Shown here: in pieces, positions 25,012-33,851 of the stretch | Layout: each line of letters starts with the position of its first letter | Numbering within the stretch: the first letter of the stretch is position 1 | Assembly: GCF_031085375.1 (NCBI RefSeq) | Contig: NZ_JAVCWF010000004.1 | Location: forward strand, 1 to 48,637 | Direction of reading: 5' to 3' | Length of the DNA: 48,637 nucleotides | Source of the DNA: Lactiplantibacillus brownii | GTDB taxonomy: Bacteria; Bacillota; Bacilli; Lactobacillales; Lactobacillaceae | Notes under the pieces: generated by a model | Seen by the model: the letters and a program-made list of their open reading frames with translations, nothing else | What the model was told of the DNA's origin: nothing | The model's database searches: none | Program-made: the position numbers and the translations under genes

Positions 25012-26340
25012 TTATTTTCTTGCTTCTATTGCTCGTTCAATCCGCCCCTCATCATAAAGCCGCAATACAAAATACATCCCCACATAAATAACCAACGGAA
25101 TCCAAACATAATTCAAATCAATCATGGTGAGAGTTGCGGCATTCTGGGTTCGATTGGCAACGTAACCCGAAAAGTGAAACAAACCAGCTGTAATCAAGCC
25201 GCCAACACCAAGGCCGACGTTAACGCCAAAGTCATCCGTTGAAGCCAGAATTCCCTCGGCTTGGATCCCCATGCTGGCACCATAACGGATTGTGTCAGCA
25301 ATCATGATTGAGACGAGGCCGATAATGATCCCATTGCCAATCGAGTTAATCAAGACACCGCCAAACAAGAACCACAGTATTTTGGTATAAACCCCAATCG
25401 CAATCACGGCTTGACCAACCAGCGCCATTAAAATACCGCGAAGCATCGTTTGCTTCTTACTGCGAACCTCGGTAATTCGAATGATCAGCAATACCCCGAT
25501 TAACGCTGCCAGGGTAAAACTGTTAGCTAGTGGTACCAGGTTTTCGTTTCCCACCGTATATTTAAAATAGTAAATGGTTGTCTGATTCTTAATTGCCGTC
25601 ACCAGCCAGTACATGAGAATCACGATTGACATAACGATCCATGGCTGATTATGTTTCAACATTTTTAGGACAGTTGTTAACGGTTGATGGGCAATTTCAG
25701 GATTCGCGAACCGTTCGCGAACATGGACAAACGTGTTGATAATCAAAAGAAATGAAATCAGGCTAAACACGATGATTGTGCCCAAGAACCCTTTTTGCTG
25801 ATTACCGTGGCCGAAGAACGCAACCAAGGGTAATGTGAATACCGCCACCACAATTTGAACCGAACTGCCAAAGAATTGACGAATGACACCCAACAACGTC
25901 AACTCACGAGTATTCTGCGACATCGTTGGTAAGATTGACGTGATTGGCAGATTAACAGCCGTATACAGAAATCCAAGGCCTAAATACGTCACATATGCCC
26001 AGATTAATTTACCATTATACGAAAAGTTAGGCGTCACAAAGGTGAGAACCGCAAAAATAACGTAAGGTAACGAATACCAGAGGAAGAACGGTCGGCTCTT
26101 GCCAAACCGTGAATGTGTGTGATCAATCATGATCCCGATGACAAAACTTTCAACAACGTCAGCTACCCGCGCCACGACAAATAAAATGGCCACCGCGCTT
26201 GGTGTCAGTCCATAAACATCAGTGTAAAAGAATAGCAAATAGGTCGTCATCATTTGAAAGACTAAATTATCGGCGGCGTCACTTAAGCCGTAACTAATTC
26301 GTTCGGGCCACCGTGTTACCCATTTCGTCGTGCTTTTCAT
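25012..26340 (-). CDS. Glycoside-pentoside-hexuronide (GPH) cation symporter
   Basis: A 442-residue, 12-helix sugar permease of the MFS_2 (melibiose/xyloside) family. It opens RISYGLSDAADNLVFQMM, has GIMIDHTHSRFGKSRPF in the loop after helix 2 (the cation and sugar-binding signature), and lacks the IIA-like C-terminal domain of the regulated subfamily. It imports a glycoside, pentoside or uronide with H+ or Na+; the substrate is not decidable because no hydrolase gene is adjacent. ATG at 26340 is chosen since AAAGGCG lies just upstream. Its upstream region is truncated by an IS3 end 53 bases away, so it may be orphaned from its operon. Confidence 0.85.
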   Translation of the reverse strand: MKSTTKWVTRWPERISYGLSDAADNLVFQMMTTYLLFFYTDVYGLTPSAVAILFVVARVADVVESFVIGIMIDHTHSRFGKSRPFFLWYSLPYVIFAVLTFVTPNFSYNGKLIWAYVTYLGLGFLYTAVNLPITSILPTMSQNTRELTLLGVIRQFFGSSVQIVVAVFTLPLVAFFGHGNQQKGFLGTIIVFSLISFLLIINTFVHVRERFANPEIAHQPLTTVLKMLKHNQPWIVMSIVILMYWLVTAIKNQTTIYYFKYTVGNENLVPLANSFTLAALIGVLLIIRITEVRSKKQTMLRGILMALVGQAVIAIGVYTKILWFLFGGVLINSIGNGIIIGLVSIMIADTIRYGASMGIQAEGILASTDDFGVNVGLGVGGLITAGLFHFSGYVANRTQNAATLTMIDLNYVWIPLVIYVGMYFVLRLYDEGRIERAIEARK

Positions 26341-26393
26341 CCCATCATCGCCTTTATCGAAATTGTTAATCAACTTTATCATACTCTAAAATT

Positions 26394-27260
26394 TGGATGT
26401 AAGCTGATTCCTGAGACAACTTTTAAGAGAGCATATAATGAATAAATCGTCTCTCAAAAGGAAGGAATTTTTACATGCCAACTCGTTACGACAAAGAATT
26501 CAAACAAAACATTATCAACCTATATAAACAAGGCGAATCAGCCGCCCAACTGGCCAGAGAATATGGCATTGGCTATTCAACCGTTCATAAGTGGATCTAG
26601 GACCAAGCCAAAACTCAATCCGGTAAATCGCCAGACGAAATTAAAGCGATGGAAAAGCGACTGGCTTTGCTGTCTGAGGAGAACGAAATCCTAAAAAAAG
26701 CCCTGGGCTTCCTTGCGCAGAAGCAACCAATATTTTTGATTACATTCACCAAGAAAGCCATCACCACCAGGTAACTAAGATGTGCCTAATCCTCGGTGTT
26801 TCCAGAGCCCAGTATTATCGTTATCGATCCCCAAAGCCTTCAAAACGCCGGGCCGAAGATGCGGACTTGAAACAACGGATTCTGCGGATCTTTGCGGAAT
26901 TTAAGCAGCGATACGGTGTTATGAAGATCCACCATGAATTGAATCTGGAACTTCAACCACTGCAGCGTCGGTGCAGCCCAAGACGGATTTCCCGGCTCAT
27001 GAAGGAACTGGATATCCACTCCGTTACCGTCAATAAATGGAAAGCAGCTTCGGCTTCCAAAACCAAGGTTGAACAGCGTCCCAACTTGCTTAAGCAGGAT
27101 TTCTCGACCACTGGTTTAAATCAAAAATGGACCGCTGATATGACCTATATTCAAACGAAGCGTAATGGCTGGTGTTACTTATCAGCCATCATGGATCTGC
27201 ACTCACGACGAATTATCGGCTATTCGTTCTCAAAAAAGATGGATACTGATTTAGTCTTAA
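26394..27260 (+). mobile_element. IS3-family element, right part lost
   Basis: The left tip TGGATGTAAGCTGATTCC also occurs at about 10698. OrfA and OrfB follow, then the element stops at an IS30 terminal scrap (27261). No right end. Confidence 0.75.
26475..26774 (+). pseudogene. IS3 OrfA with internal amber stop
   Basis: 99 codons starting MPTRYDKEFKQNII with an HTH (QLAREYGIGYSTVHKWI). TAG at 26598-26600 interrupts it at codon 42; the rest reads on to LLSEENEILKKALG, the family zipper and slippery region (A AAA AAA G). The amber probably abolishes OrfA and OrfAB. Confidence 0.75.
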
Positions 27261-27265
27261 GGTAG
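26780..27265 (+). pseudogene. IS3 OrfB, C-terminally truncated
   Basis: 161 residues containing the HTH_21 region (KQRILRIFAEFKQRYGVMKI) and the first catalytic aspartate in KWTADMTYIQT. It ends DTDLVLR where the IS30 tip supplies TAG. The second aspartate and the glutamate are missing. Confidence 0.8.
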
Positions 27266-27274
27266 ATTGTAAAA
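27261..27274. repeat. IS30 terminal scrap at an IS3-IS3 junction
   Basis: GGTAGATTGTAAAA equals the first 14 bases of the IS30 end. It lies exactly between two truncated IS3 elements and marks a recombination point. Confidence 0.65.
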
Positions 27275-28648
27275 GCTCAAATTATAAATGAACATCTCAG
27301 CGACGGTACTTCCAGAGCGGAACTAGCAAGAAATCATCAATTACCCAAGCGACAAGTTAATCGATGGCTTCAACAATATCATCTGAACGGCATTGAAACA
27401 CTTAAGCGGTACAAAACTCGGCGTAAGTTCTCGGCAGAATTTAAATGGTATGTGATAAACTACTACCAAACTCATGATGAGTCTTTAGCCGAGGTTGCCG
27501 GAAAATACAACGTTTTAGCCTGTCAGATTAGTGTTTGGCGAAAAACGCTTATTCGAGACGGCTATTCTAGCTTAGAGCCTCATCCCAAAGGTAGGTCAAC
27601 CAAAACGAAACGTTCTAAAAAACAGATTCGTCAATTAGAAAAACAGAGTGAAATCGAGCGTTTACGAAGCGAGATCGCTCAAAAGAATCAGGAATTCTAT
27701 GACACAAAGTTGGAGAATGACATCCTAAAAAATCAATGACCCTGTTCGGACCTTCAAAGGGCATCAAAAAAAAGAAATAGTTGATCAGATCAGGGCGGAT
27801 CAAGTCAAGTTACCCAAGAAACAACGTTATAGAATTGGCGATATACTTAGTGCCATTGGGCTTAAGAAGGCCACGCATCATGATGAACGTAAAAGGATCA
27901 AAAATCATAATGATAAATATGCTGAAAATGGTAAGTATCGTGGTCGGTTAACCTACGGTTACCGGTGGGTTCAAGATGAACTAATTAAGCTTGATGTTCA
28001 TATCGCAGATGCGGTTGTACGCCGACTAATGGATGAATTGGGCGTACAAGTGAGTCTTTATAACCGGAACAAGAACAGTAGTAAATATTCCTCTTATAAG
28101 GGTACCGTCGGTAAGATCGCCGAAAATCTCTTGGAACAAGACTTTAAACAGGCTAAGCCTTATATAGTACTCCATACAGATATTACGCAAATTCGCTTAG
28201 CGAACCACGATGGGCTTATATCTCAGCTATTACCGACGAGGCCAGCAAGGAAATTTTAGCATTTCAAATCAGTAATAGTCCCAATTGCATTCTAATAACC
28301 AAGACCGTTGATGAATTAATCAATAAGTTACCAAGTAATGTTCAACCCATCACTCATTCCGATCAAGGATGGCATTACCAACTAGATTCCTATACAAAAA
28401 AATTATCTGAACATGAATTTATCCAAAGTATGTCCCGCAAGGGAAATTGTCATGATAATGCCCCGATTGAAAGCTTTTTTCGCCTTTATAAGACCGAATG
28501 TTTGGCTGGATTCCCACCGTGTAAAGGCTTAGCCGAATTAAAAGCAGTTTCTTTAGAATATGTTAATTGGTTCAATTACCGACGAATCTCATCAAAAACA
28601 AAGGGTATGTCCCCGTGTGAATATCGAGAACATACCTTAGCGGCATAA
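27275..28648 (+). pseudogene. IS3 OrfA/OrfB, truncated and frameshifted
   Basis: OrfA (to 27739) has two HTH units (GTSRAELARNHQLPKRQVNR and SLAEVAGKYNVLACQISVWR) and a zipper. OrfB is open from 27738 in the -1 frame and has DITQIRLANH, then a frame slip near 28207 (CACGATGGGC) moves the coding sequence to another frame, resuming SAITDEASKEILAF and ending with HSDQGWHYQ, NAPIESFFRLYKTE and EHTLAA. The start of OrfA is missing. Inactive. Confidence 0.8.
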
Positions 28649-28686
28649 TAATATTTACTTTTGTCTAACTTTTGTGTTGCACTTCA
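27275..28686 (+). mobile_element. IS3-family element, left end lost
   Basis: The right tip ends GTGTTGCACTTCA, typical of lactobacillus IS3 elements; no TGAAGTGCAAC-type left tip exists. The frame starts abruptly after the IS30 scrap. Confidence 0.75.
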
Positions 28687-28807
28687 TGCACTTTAAAATG
28701 ACTCAAGGCTAGTTTTTATTTGCTACTGAGCCATCGTTAATGATGGCCATTTTGTTCTAAAGTACATTCGTGATGACGCAATGATTCACCGATATCTCAT
28801 CCAGATA

Positions 28808-30013
28808 CTAAGCCTTCTTCTCTCGAATGGAGCCCACCAGATCATCTGTAGCTGGAGCGTTCGCAAGCAATGCGCGAACATCATCAAGATTCACCTTAAC
28901 ATTCCAAACTAAAACACCAACTAACTTATCGGTATCTATGAAATAGACAAGCGATCCATGCGTTCGCCGATCAAAAATCAATTGCAATTTAGGATCAATA
29001 TTACCGATTGCTTGCCAGGAAATATCAAAAATCATGGAATAGAAGTATGGGGTATGCTGATAGCTCATGTGAGCACCTGCCATATTACGGCCAACTAATT
29101 CACCAGAAAGTCGGGCATGGTCCACGTGCTCAATCCGTTGCCGACCCAAGATGTGATCTGGATAAGAGGCAATATCTCCAGCAGACCAGATGGCTGGGTC
29201 ACTAGTATTGAGATACTCATTAACTTTCACACCACCATCAGCTAAATCCAAACAACTGTCTTCAGCTAAACTAATCCGCGGCGTAACGCCTAACCCAACA
29301 ATGATCGTATCGGCCGCGATCACCGTACCATCCTTTGTCAATAGAGTCAAGTGGTCACCTTGGCGTTGATATGATTGGACAAACTGACCACTCATCAGTG
29401 TGACACCATTGCGTTTGAACGTGGCTTCATACTCAGTCCGAATAGACTCAGGAAATTTACCCTCACCCAGCGCTTTTTCTGGAAAAATCATCGTAACTTC
29501 AGTCTCATTTTGGGTCAGTGACGATGCGAGCTCTGTACCAACATATCCACCACCAATGATCACAACTCGCTTGTTCGGACCACTAAATTTACGTAACTTG
29601 CGATAATCTGACCACTGTCTAAAGACTAGCACATGTGGATCAGAAGGTCCCTGGATTTGTCTAGGTTCTCCGCCAGTTGCTAGCAATAGCTGTTCATACT
29701 TGATTTGCTCACTATCGGCCAATGTAATGACCTTATCTTGCCGATTAATAGCCGTAACCGTTGTCTTGAACTTAAAAGTCACATTGGGATAATTTTCAGC
29801 ACCAATCTGAATGTTCTCTTCAGTGAATTCATCATCTAGCCATAGTTTTTTACTCAGTGCCGGTCGTTCATATGGGACATCCGCCTCTTGCGAAATAATT
29901 AAGATCTCACCCTCTGAATCTTCCTGTCGAATTCCCTTGATGGCATAGCCAGCAACCACTCCGCCACCAACAATGACGTATCGATAGCTGTTTGTCTGAT
30001 CCAAATCACTCAT
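28808..30013 (-). CDS. AIF/ferredoxin-reductase-like FAD-NAD(P)H oxidoreductase
   Basis: A 401-residue flavoprotein with FAD motif VIVGGGVVAGYA near residue 14, the AIF-family signature PYERPALSK near 48, NAD(P) motif VVIIGGGYVGTELA near 150, and WSAGDIASYP for the second FAD contact. The C-terminal domain is that of the ferredoxin/rubredoxin/putidaredoxin reductase branch. No redox cysteine pair is present, so it probably passes electrons to a separate acceptor or a quinone. No ferredoxin gene is adjacent. Start ATG follows GGAGGCG. Confidence 0.82.
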   Translation of the reverse strand: MSDLDQTNSYRYVIVGGGVVAGYAIKGIRQEDSEGEILIISQEADVPYERPALSKKLWLDDEFTEENIQIGAENYPNVTFKFKTTVTAINRQDKVITLADSEQIKYEQLLLATGGEPRQIQGPSDPHVLVFRQWSDYRKLRKFSGPNKRVVIIGGGYVGTELASSLTQNETEVTMIFPEKALGEGKFPESIRTEYEATFKRNGVTLMSGQFVQSYQRQGDHLTLLTKDGTVIAADTIIVGLGVTPRISLAEDSCLDLADGGVKVNEYLNTSDPAIWSAGDIASYPDHILGRQRIEHVDHARLSGELVGRNMAGAHMSYQHTPYFYSMIFDISWQAIGNIDPKLQLIFDRRTHGSLVYFIDTDKLVGVLVWNVKVNLDDVRALLANAPATDDLVGSIREKKA

Positions 30014-30070
30014 CTAATCGCCTCCATAACTTTACTTTTTCTAGGATCATTGTAATATAAAAACGCCATG

Positions 30071-30099
30071 ATTCGAAAAATAACGCTCAGAATTGTCAA
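30071..30099 (-). promoter_or_regulatory. Candidate promoter of the flavoprotein gene
   Basis: Minus-strand TTGACA (30099-30094) is 17 bases from TCGAAT (30076-30071); the -35 is perfect, the -10 is 4 of 6. From 30100 to 30372 I see no gene, only AT-rich DNA. Confidence 0.45.
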
Positions 30100-30372
30100 T
30101 CGTTGCTTGCTTTTATCAGAATAATAATTTTATTTACATACTGCTACAAAGCTATCAAATATCACTATGATCCAGATTTAGAATTGCGGATAACACAGCA
30201 TAAAATAATATTATTTTAATTAAAAAACCTCAATTTTTAAGGTAATCATTTTTGATTTTAATTTGAAGTAACAATATTCGAAGAGTTGTCATTTTTCTTG
30301 GTCATTTCTCGGATTTTAGTGGAGTTAGAAGTTTCAAGTGGTCCGCTCTGCTATGATTCTCTCATGTAAACA

Positions 30373-30957
30373 TCATCTTTGTATATTGAATTTCTTTCGA
30401 TATCTGATAAAGGTCGTCCGTTTAATCCCTGTATTACGGGCAACATCTACATCACTCATACCCGTTTGATAAAGCTTAAAAGCGTGTTGCAAACGGGGAT
30501 CATCTTTGGCATATTGGGGTTTGCGCCCATGATATTTACCCTGCTGCTTAGCTAAGGCAATCCCTTGTTGCTGGCGCTCAATGATTCGCTTACGTTCACT
30601 TTCGGCCTGATACTTATAGAGTTCAATAATCAAGTTGGTCATCAGTTGACGTAAATTTGGGTCAGCAATCCCGGTCATGGACGGCAAATTTAACACATCT
30701 AGGGTGGCGCCCCTATTTTGAAGGGTGTTCATGATTTTAGTTAAATCCTGATTGTTTCTGCCTAAGCGATCTAATTCAGTGACCAGGACAATATCACCCT
30801 CACGAATATAGGCCAGCATTTTTTGCAGTTCTGGCCGATTAGTGTTAGCCCCACTTAATTTATCCGTAAATAATTTATCAACGCCTCTTAAAGCCGCTAA
30901 CTGTCGATCTAAATGTTGCTCCTTGGAACTCACACGCGCATAACCGATTTTAGCCAT
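30373..30957 (-). CDS. Serine recombinase (resolvase family), second type
   Basis: A 194-residue resolvase/invertase: catalytic serine in GYARVSSKEQ, ELDRLGRNNQDL with conserved arginines, E helix KYQAESERKRIIERQQQGIA, and a C-terminal HTH (GMSDVDVARNTGIKRTTFIR). ATG at 30957 follows AAGGAG; a TTG two codons upstream is less likely. Probably resolves plasmid dimers or cointegrates at the dyad upstream. Confidence 0.9.
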   Translation of the reverse strand: MAKIGYARVSSKEQHLDRQLAALRGVDKLFTDKLSGANTNRPELQKMLAYIREGDIVLVTELDRLGRNNQDLTKIMNTLQNRGATLDVLNLPSMTGIADPNLRQLMTNLIIELYKYQAESERKRIIERQQQGIALAKQQGKYHGRKPQYAKDDPRLQHAFKLYQTGMSDVDVARNTGIKRTTFIRYRKKFNIQR

Positions 30958-31003
30958 TTCCAATTCTCCTTTTGGACAGTTCTAATGAACACTTGTAATT
31001 CCT

Positions 31004-31045
31004 AGTATAGCACAGAAATAAAAAAGGCCAATAGGGTATACCCTA
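31004..31045 (-). promoter_or_regulatory. Resolvase promoter and 14-base palindrome
   Basis: Minus-strand TTGGCC (31031-31026) and TATACT (31009-31004) are 16 bases apart. The perfect palindrome TAGGGTATACCCTA (31032-31045) abuts the -35 and is a candidate recombination-site core or operator. Confidence 0.5.
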
Positions 31046-31062
31046 GTGGACGTCACGCTAAT

Positions 31063-32034
31063 TTATTGAAAAGGGAAAAATTCTCCTTCCCCTAGATTAT
31101 CTGTATTTAATCTTGAATTTATAACGTTTTGATTTCCATTTACCATTTTTGATAAATCTTCTGGGGCTGTAAAATTTGAATTCAAAGGAGCTTCTTGATA
31201 GGCGATTTCCCAATCTCTCAAAATATTATAATCTTTTGAAAATTCTATGTTCTTTTTTACACCCTCAAAATCCGGAAATAATTTGGTACTGATGGCTCCG
31301 TTTTCTTTTAAATATTTTTGTAAATCATTTCGATCTCTTTGCGATAGTTTGAAGGTTATTTTTTCTAAAAGAGTTTCATTATTCCATGAGTATTTATCGC
31401 CAGATTGCTTCAAAAAGTCATCAGGATTATTAGATTGAAGCCAATCAGCCAATATTTTAATTTGAGAGTTTTGAATTTTAGCATTATCGTTTACTTTTGT
31501 GCTATCTATGCTAGATAGCAGCCCCTGCTGTGATTCCATTCTTTCGTTTTTATGATCTGTATCAGATACTATTAGCGGTAATTTAGGATATTGATTCTTT
31601 AACTCATCATATAAGGTCTTATTAAGTCTATATATGCAATACTTGTGCTTGTTGAAGTCGTCTCTAAGACAATGCATTTTACAAAGATCGATATGTTGGT
31701 CCAAAATATTTTCATCAACAAACTGTTTAATATAACTGCTGAATGCAAAGTATAAAGCTACATAGACCGAATAACTCCAGTCTAGATAACTAGTGCTGAG
31801 CCCGTAGTGCTGAGAAAGGCCATCTGCCAGCCCATTCATACCTACTTCTGAATACCCTCGCTCAGCGGCTTTTTTAACAACGTCAGAATAAATATTGTAT
31901 TGGGCAAAACTGATGTCTGTTTTTAACTTTCTAGCTAGAGTTGGAACTAAATCATATTTTTCAAATGCACACCCTCGATAAATGAAGTTGCTATTATCCT
32001 TAGCTTTTGAAATGATTTTTTGTAACGTAGCCAA
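31063..32034 (-). CDS. FRG-domain protein
   Basis: A 323-residue soluble protein with the FRG domain: FIYRGCAFEKYDLVPTLAR near residue 17, QHYGLSTSYLDWSYSVYVAL near 75, and the third conserved block ERMESQQGLLSSI near 165. FRG proteins have no agreed biochemistry; they occur in mobile DNA and near phage-defence genes, so a defence or toxin role is possible but is inference. The start is TTG at 32034, nine bases after AGGAGG; the nearer ATG is out of frame. It is divergent from the small type I toxin locus, whose promoter overlaps its ribosome site, and lies beside a resolvase. Confidence 0.7.
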   Translation of the reverse strand: MATLQKIISKAKDNSNFIYRGCAFEKYDLVPTLARKLKTDISFAQYNIYSDVVKKAAERGYSEVGMNGLADGLSQHYGLSTSYLDWSYSVYVALYFAFSSYIKQFVDENILDQHIDLCKMHCLRDDFNKHKYCIYRLNKTLYDELKNQYPKLPLIVSDTDHKNERMESQQGLLSSIDSTKVNDNAKIQNSQIKILADWLQSNNPDDFLKQSGDKYSWNNETLLEKITFKLSQRDRNDLQKYLKENGAISTKLFPDFEGVKKNIEFSKDYNILRDWEIAYQEAPLNSNFTAPEDLSKMVNGNQNVINSRLNTDNLGEGEFFPFQ

Positions 32035-32056
32035 TATTTCATTCCTCCTGTATAAT
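32028..32056 (+). promoter_or_regulatory. Promoter of the type I toxin mRNA
   Basis: TATAAT at 32051-32056 with TAGCCA 17 bases upstream. It lies over the FRG gene's ribosome site on the other strand, so the two transcripts overlap at their 5' ends. Confidence 0.55.
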
Positions 32057-32161
32057 TAAAGTTCGTAGAGAAGTTAAGGCGGTGGCTATTTCCGATCGGA
32101 GGTGGTGCTTATGGTGTTAAACCTTTAAAGCCCATAAATCCTAACGAAAGGGGTAGCCTAA

Positions 32162-32266
32162 GTGTCCGTTGCGGACGCTTTACAATTAATGCTGGCTTTC
32201 GGTACCTTTATCGTGGCTTTAATTGCATTAATTGTTGAGCTGATCAAAAGTCAGCAAAAAAAATAA
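32162..32266 (+). CDS. Small holin-like toxin of a type I toxin-antitoxin locus
   Basis: A 34-residue peptide: short N terminus VADALQLM, one membrane helix (LAFGTFIVALIALIVELI), then KSQQKK. This is the pattern of the putative holin-like toxins (Hol-Tox) of lactobacilli, relatives of TxpA/BsrG. It would sit in the membrane and depolarise it. The start is GTG after AAAGGGGTAGCCTAA. The start codon lies in a 7-bp hairpin, GTGTCCG-TTG-CGGACGC, and the mRNA 5' end (GTTAAGGCGGT, 32068-32078) can pair with ACCGCCTTAGC in the terminator; both would hold translation down. Antisense RNA comes from the opposite strand at 32374. Confidence 0.72.
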   Translation: MSVADALQLMLAFGTFIVALIALIVELIKSQQKK

Positions 32267-32374
32267 CCGCCTTAGCTTGGCACAGCTAGCGGTTATTTTT
32301 AGTCGTTAATTAATGCCACCGTCTTAAACGGCTCTACATGGGAAGTCCTGTTCTAGCGGGGCTTCCTTTTTTCT
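32256..32374 (-). ncRNA. Predicted antisense RNA antitoxin (RNAII-like)
   Basis: Minus-strand TATAAT (32386-32381) with TCGAAA 17 bases upstream would start an RNA near 32374. It contains a 5' hairpin (32366-32341, GGAAGCC type) and ends at the shared terminator 32300-32258, which has a run of eight T on this strand. The template repeats a toxin-leader pattern, TTAAAC-N16-TCCT, at 32117-32142 and 32324-32349, so the RNA could pair with the toxin leader as in Fst/par systems. Confidence 0.6.
32258..32300. terminator. Shared bidirectional terminator of toxin and antitoxin RNAs
   Basis: AAAATAACCGC and GCGGTTATTTTT arms with an inner TAGC/GCTA stem. Both convergent RNAs end here, so their 3' ends are complementary. 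Confidence 0.8.
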
Positions 32375-32440
32375 GTCTACATTATAGCATGACTATAATG
32401 GACTTTCGACTATTTTTAATCAGCTTTCTAACAGTTCGGG

Positions 32441-32454
32441 GGCACACACGTTCG
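32441..32454 (+). promoter_or_regulatory. LexA (DinR) box before umuC
   Basis: GGCACACACGTTCG matches CGAACACACGTTCG at 12 of 14 positions and precedes a TACAAT -10-like box by about ten bases. SOS control is expected for this polymerase family. Confidence 0.55.
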
Positions 32455-32499
32455 ATTTTTATGCTACAATACAGGTAAAAGCTAGCGGAAGTGATCAAA

Positions 32500-33744
32500 A
32501 TGTTTTTTGACGATGAACTGCATGGCGTGTTCTTCTTAATCGATAACAAGTCCTTTTATGCTAGTTGCGAAGCCGTTGCCGGGGGCTTAACCCCTTAAAA
32601 GTCCGTTAGTTGTCCTTAAGCATACCAATGGTGGGCTAATCTTAGCCACGTCACCCGAAGCTAAGCACTTATTTCATATTAAAGCCAATGTCTCACGCAA
32701 ACGTGACTTACCCAATGATCCCCGGCTGTGGGTCGTGCCACCACGCATGAACCTTTATATTCAACGCAATTTACTGATTAATCAGATCTTTCATCAATTT
32801 ACCACTGAAAAAGAGGTTTGGCCGTATTCAATTGATGAAAGCATTCTTGATATGACCCATACTTGGCGGCTGTTTGGCAATTCCGTTCGCGAAGTGGCAC
32901 GCTTGATTCAAAAGACAGTTCGGCAAAAGCTAGGCTTGTATACCACCGTGGGAATTGGTGACAATCCGGTGCAAGCTAAATTAGCCTTAGACCTTTACGC
33001 TAAACATAATCATGAATTGATCGGTGAAATCCATTACGAAACTGTGCCGGATAAAATTTGGTCAATTACTGAATTAACAGCCGTTTGGGGGATTGGCCCC
33101 CGTATGGCGAAACGTTTGAACCGTCTTCACATTCACAATATGTATGAGCTAGCCCATACCAACCCTTATTACTCAAACAACAACTTGGCATCATTGGTAG
33201 CCAATTATTTGCTACGGCCTGGGGAATTGATCGCGCACAAGTCACGGAACCAACTAAGGTTAAAGAAGCTAGCCTGGGTAATTCGCAAGTATTGCCACGA
33301 GATTATTTTAACCAAGTCGAAATTGAAACCGTCATTAAAGAAATTGGGGAACAGGTGGCGGCGCGGCTTCGGCACCACCATAAACTGGCGGGGTGTCTAT
33401 CGCTAAGCATTGGTTTTTCCTATGCCGCAGCCGAAGCAGATGGCCGCGGTGGCTTTCACCAAGCTTTAAAAATGGAACCAACTAATGACAATCAAGTTTT
33501 GACGCAACAATTATTGTGGTTATTCCGTCAGAATTGGGACGGTCAAGCTGTCCGGAATATTGGCGTTTATAGCAGTAAACTAAGTGCCAACTCCGGCCAA
33601 CAACTTAATTTATTTGAAACACCGCGTAACCAAATTCGCCGTAGCCGGTTAAACCAGGTGATTGATGAAATTCACCGGCAATTTGGGTTCACCAAACTAG
33701 TTTACGCGACCAGTTTATTAAGGAAGTTTGTCAAATGGTGTTGA
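32500..33744 (+). pseudogene. UmuC/ImpB-type Y-family DNA polymerase, frameshifted and 3'-truncated
   Basis: Error-prone polymerase remnant. It starts MFFDDELHGVFFLIDNKSFY with the first metal-binding region, then TAA appears at 32596 because one base shifts the frame at CTTAACCCCTTAAAAG. The next frame continues SPLVVLKHTNGGLILATSPE, RMNLYIQRNLLI and SIDESILDMTH with the catalytic acidic pair. A second slip near 33220 (CGGCCTGGGG) moves to the frame starting WGIDRAQV and carrying GFSYAAAEADGRGGFHQ. It ends at ATSLL where an ISL3-derived palindrome replaces the last 30 or so residues. Not functional as read. Confidence 0.85.
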
Positions 33745-33788
33745 AGGATAGTTTCTATCCTTCAACACCATTTGACAAACTTCCTTAA
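33718..33788. repeat. Perfect 71-base ISL3-derived foldback
   Basis: Arms of 33 bases beginning TTAAGGAAGTTTGTCAAATG flank GTTTC. The right arm plus loop equals the right end of the ISL3 element at 36756; no transposase is present. It truncates umuC and can act as a terminator. Confidence 0.85.
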
Positions 33789-33805
33789 GTATACGCACAA
33801 ACACT

Positions 33806-33834
33806 AAAAAAGCCGTCGAAATTCGGCGGCTTTT
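33806..33834 (-). terminator. Terminator after dhaT
   Basis: AAAAAGCCGTCGAA and TTCGGCGGCTTTT pair in a compact hairpin 18 bases past the dhaT stop. Confidence 0.85.
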
Positions 33835-33851
33835 CATCATATTACGTTAAA

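Noticed and set aside
28745..28765. GCCATC-GTTAAT-GATGGC hairpin as a terminator for the flavoprotein gene
   Set aside because: On the minus strand it is not followed by T residues, so termination is doubtful.
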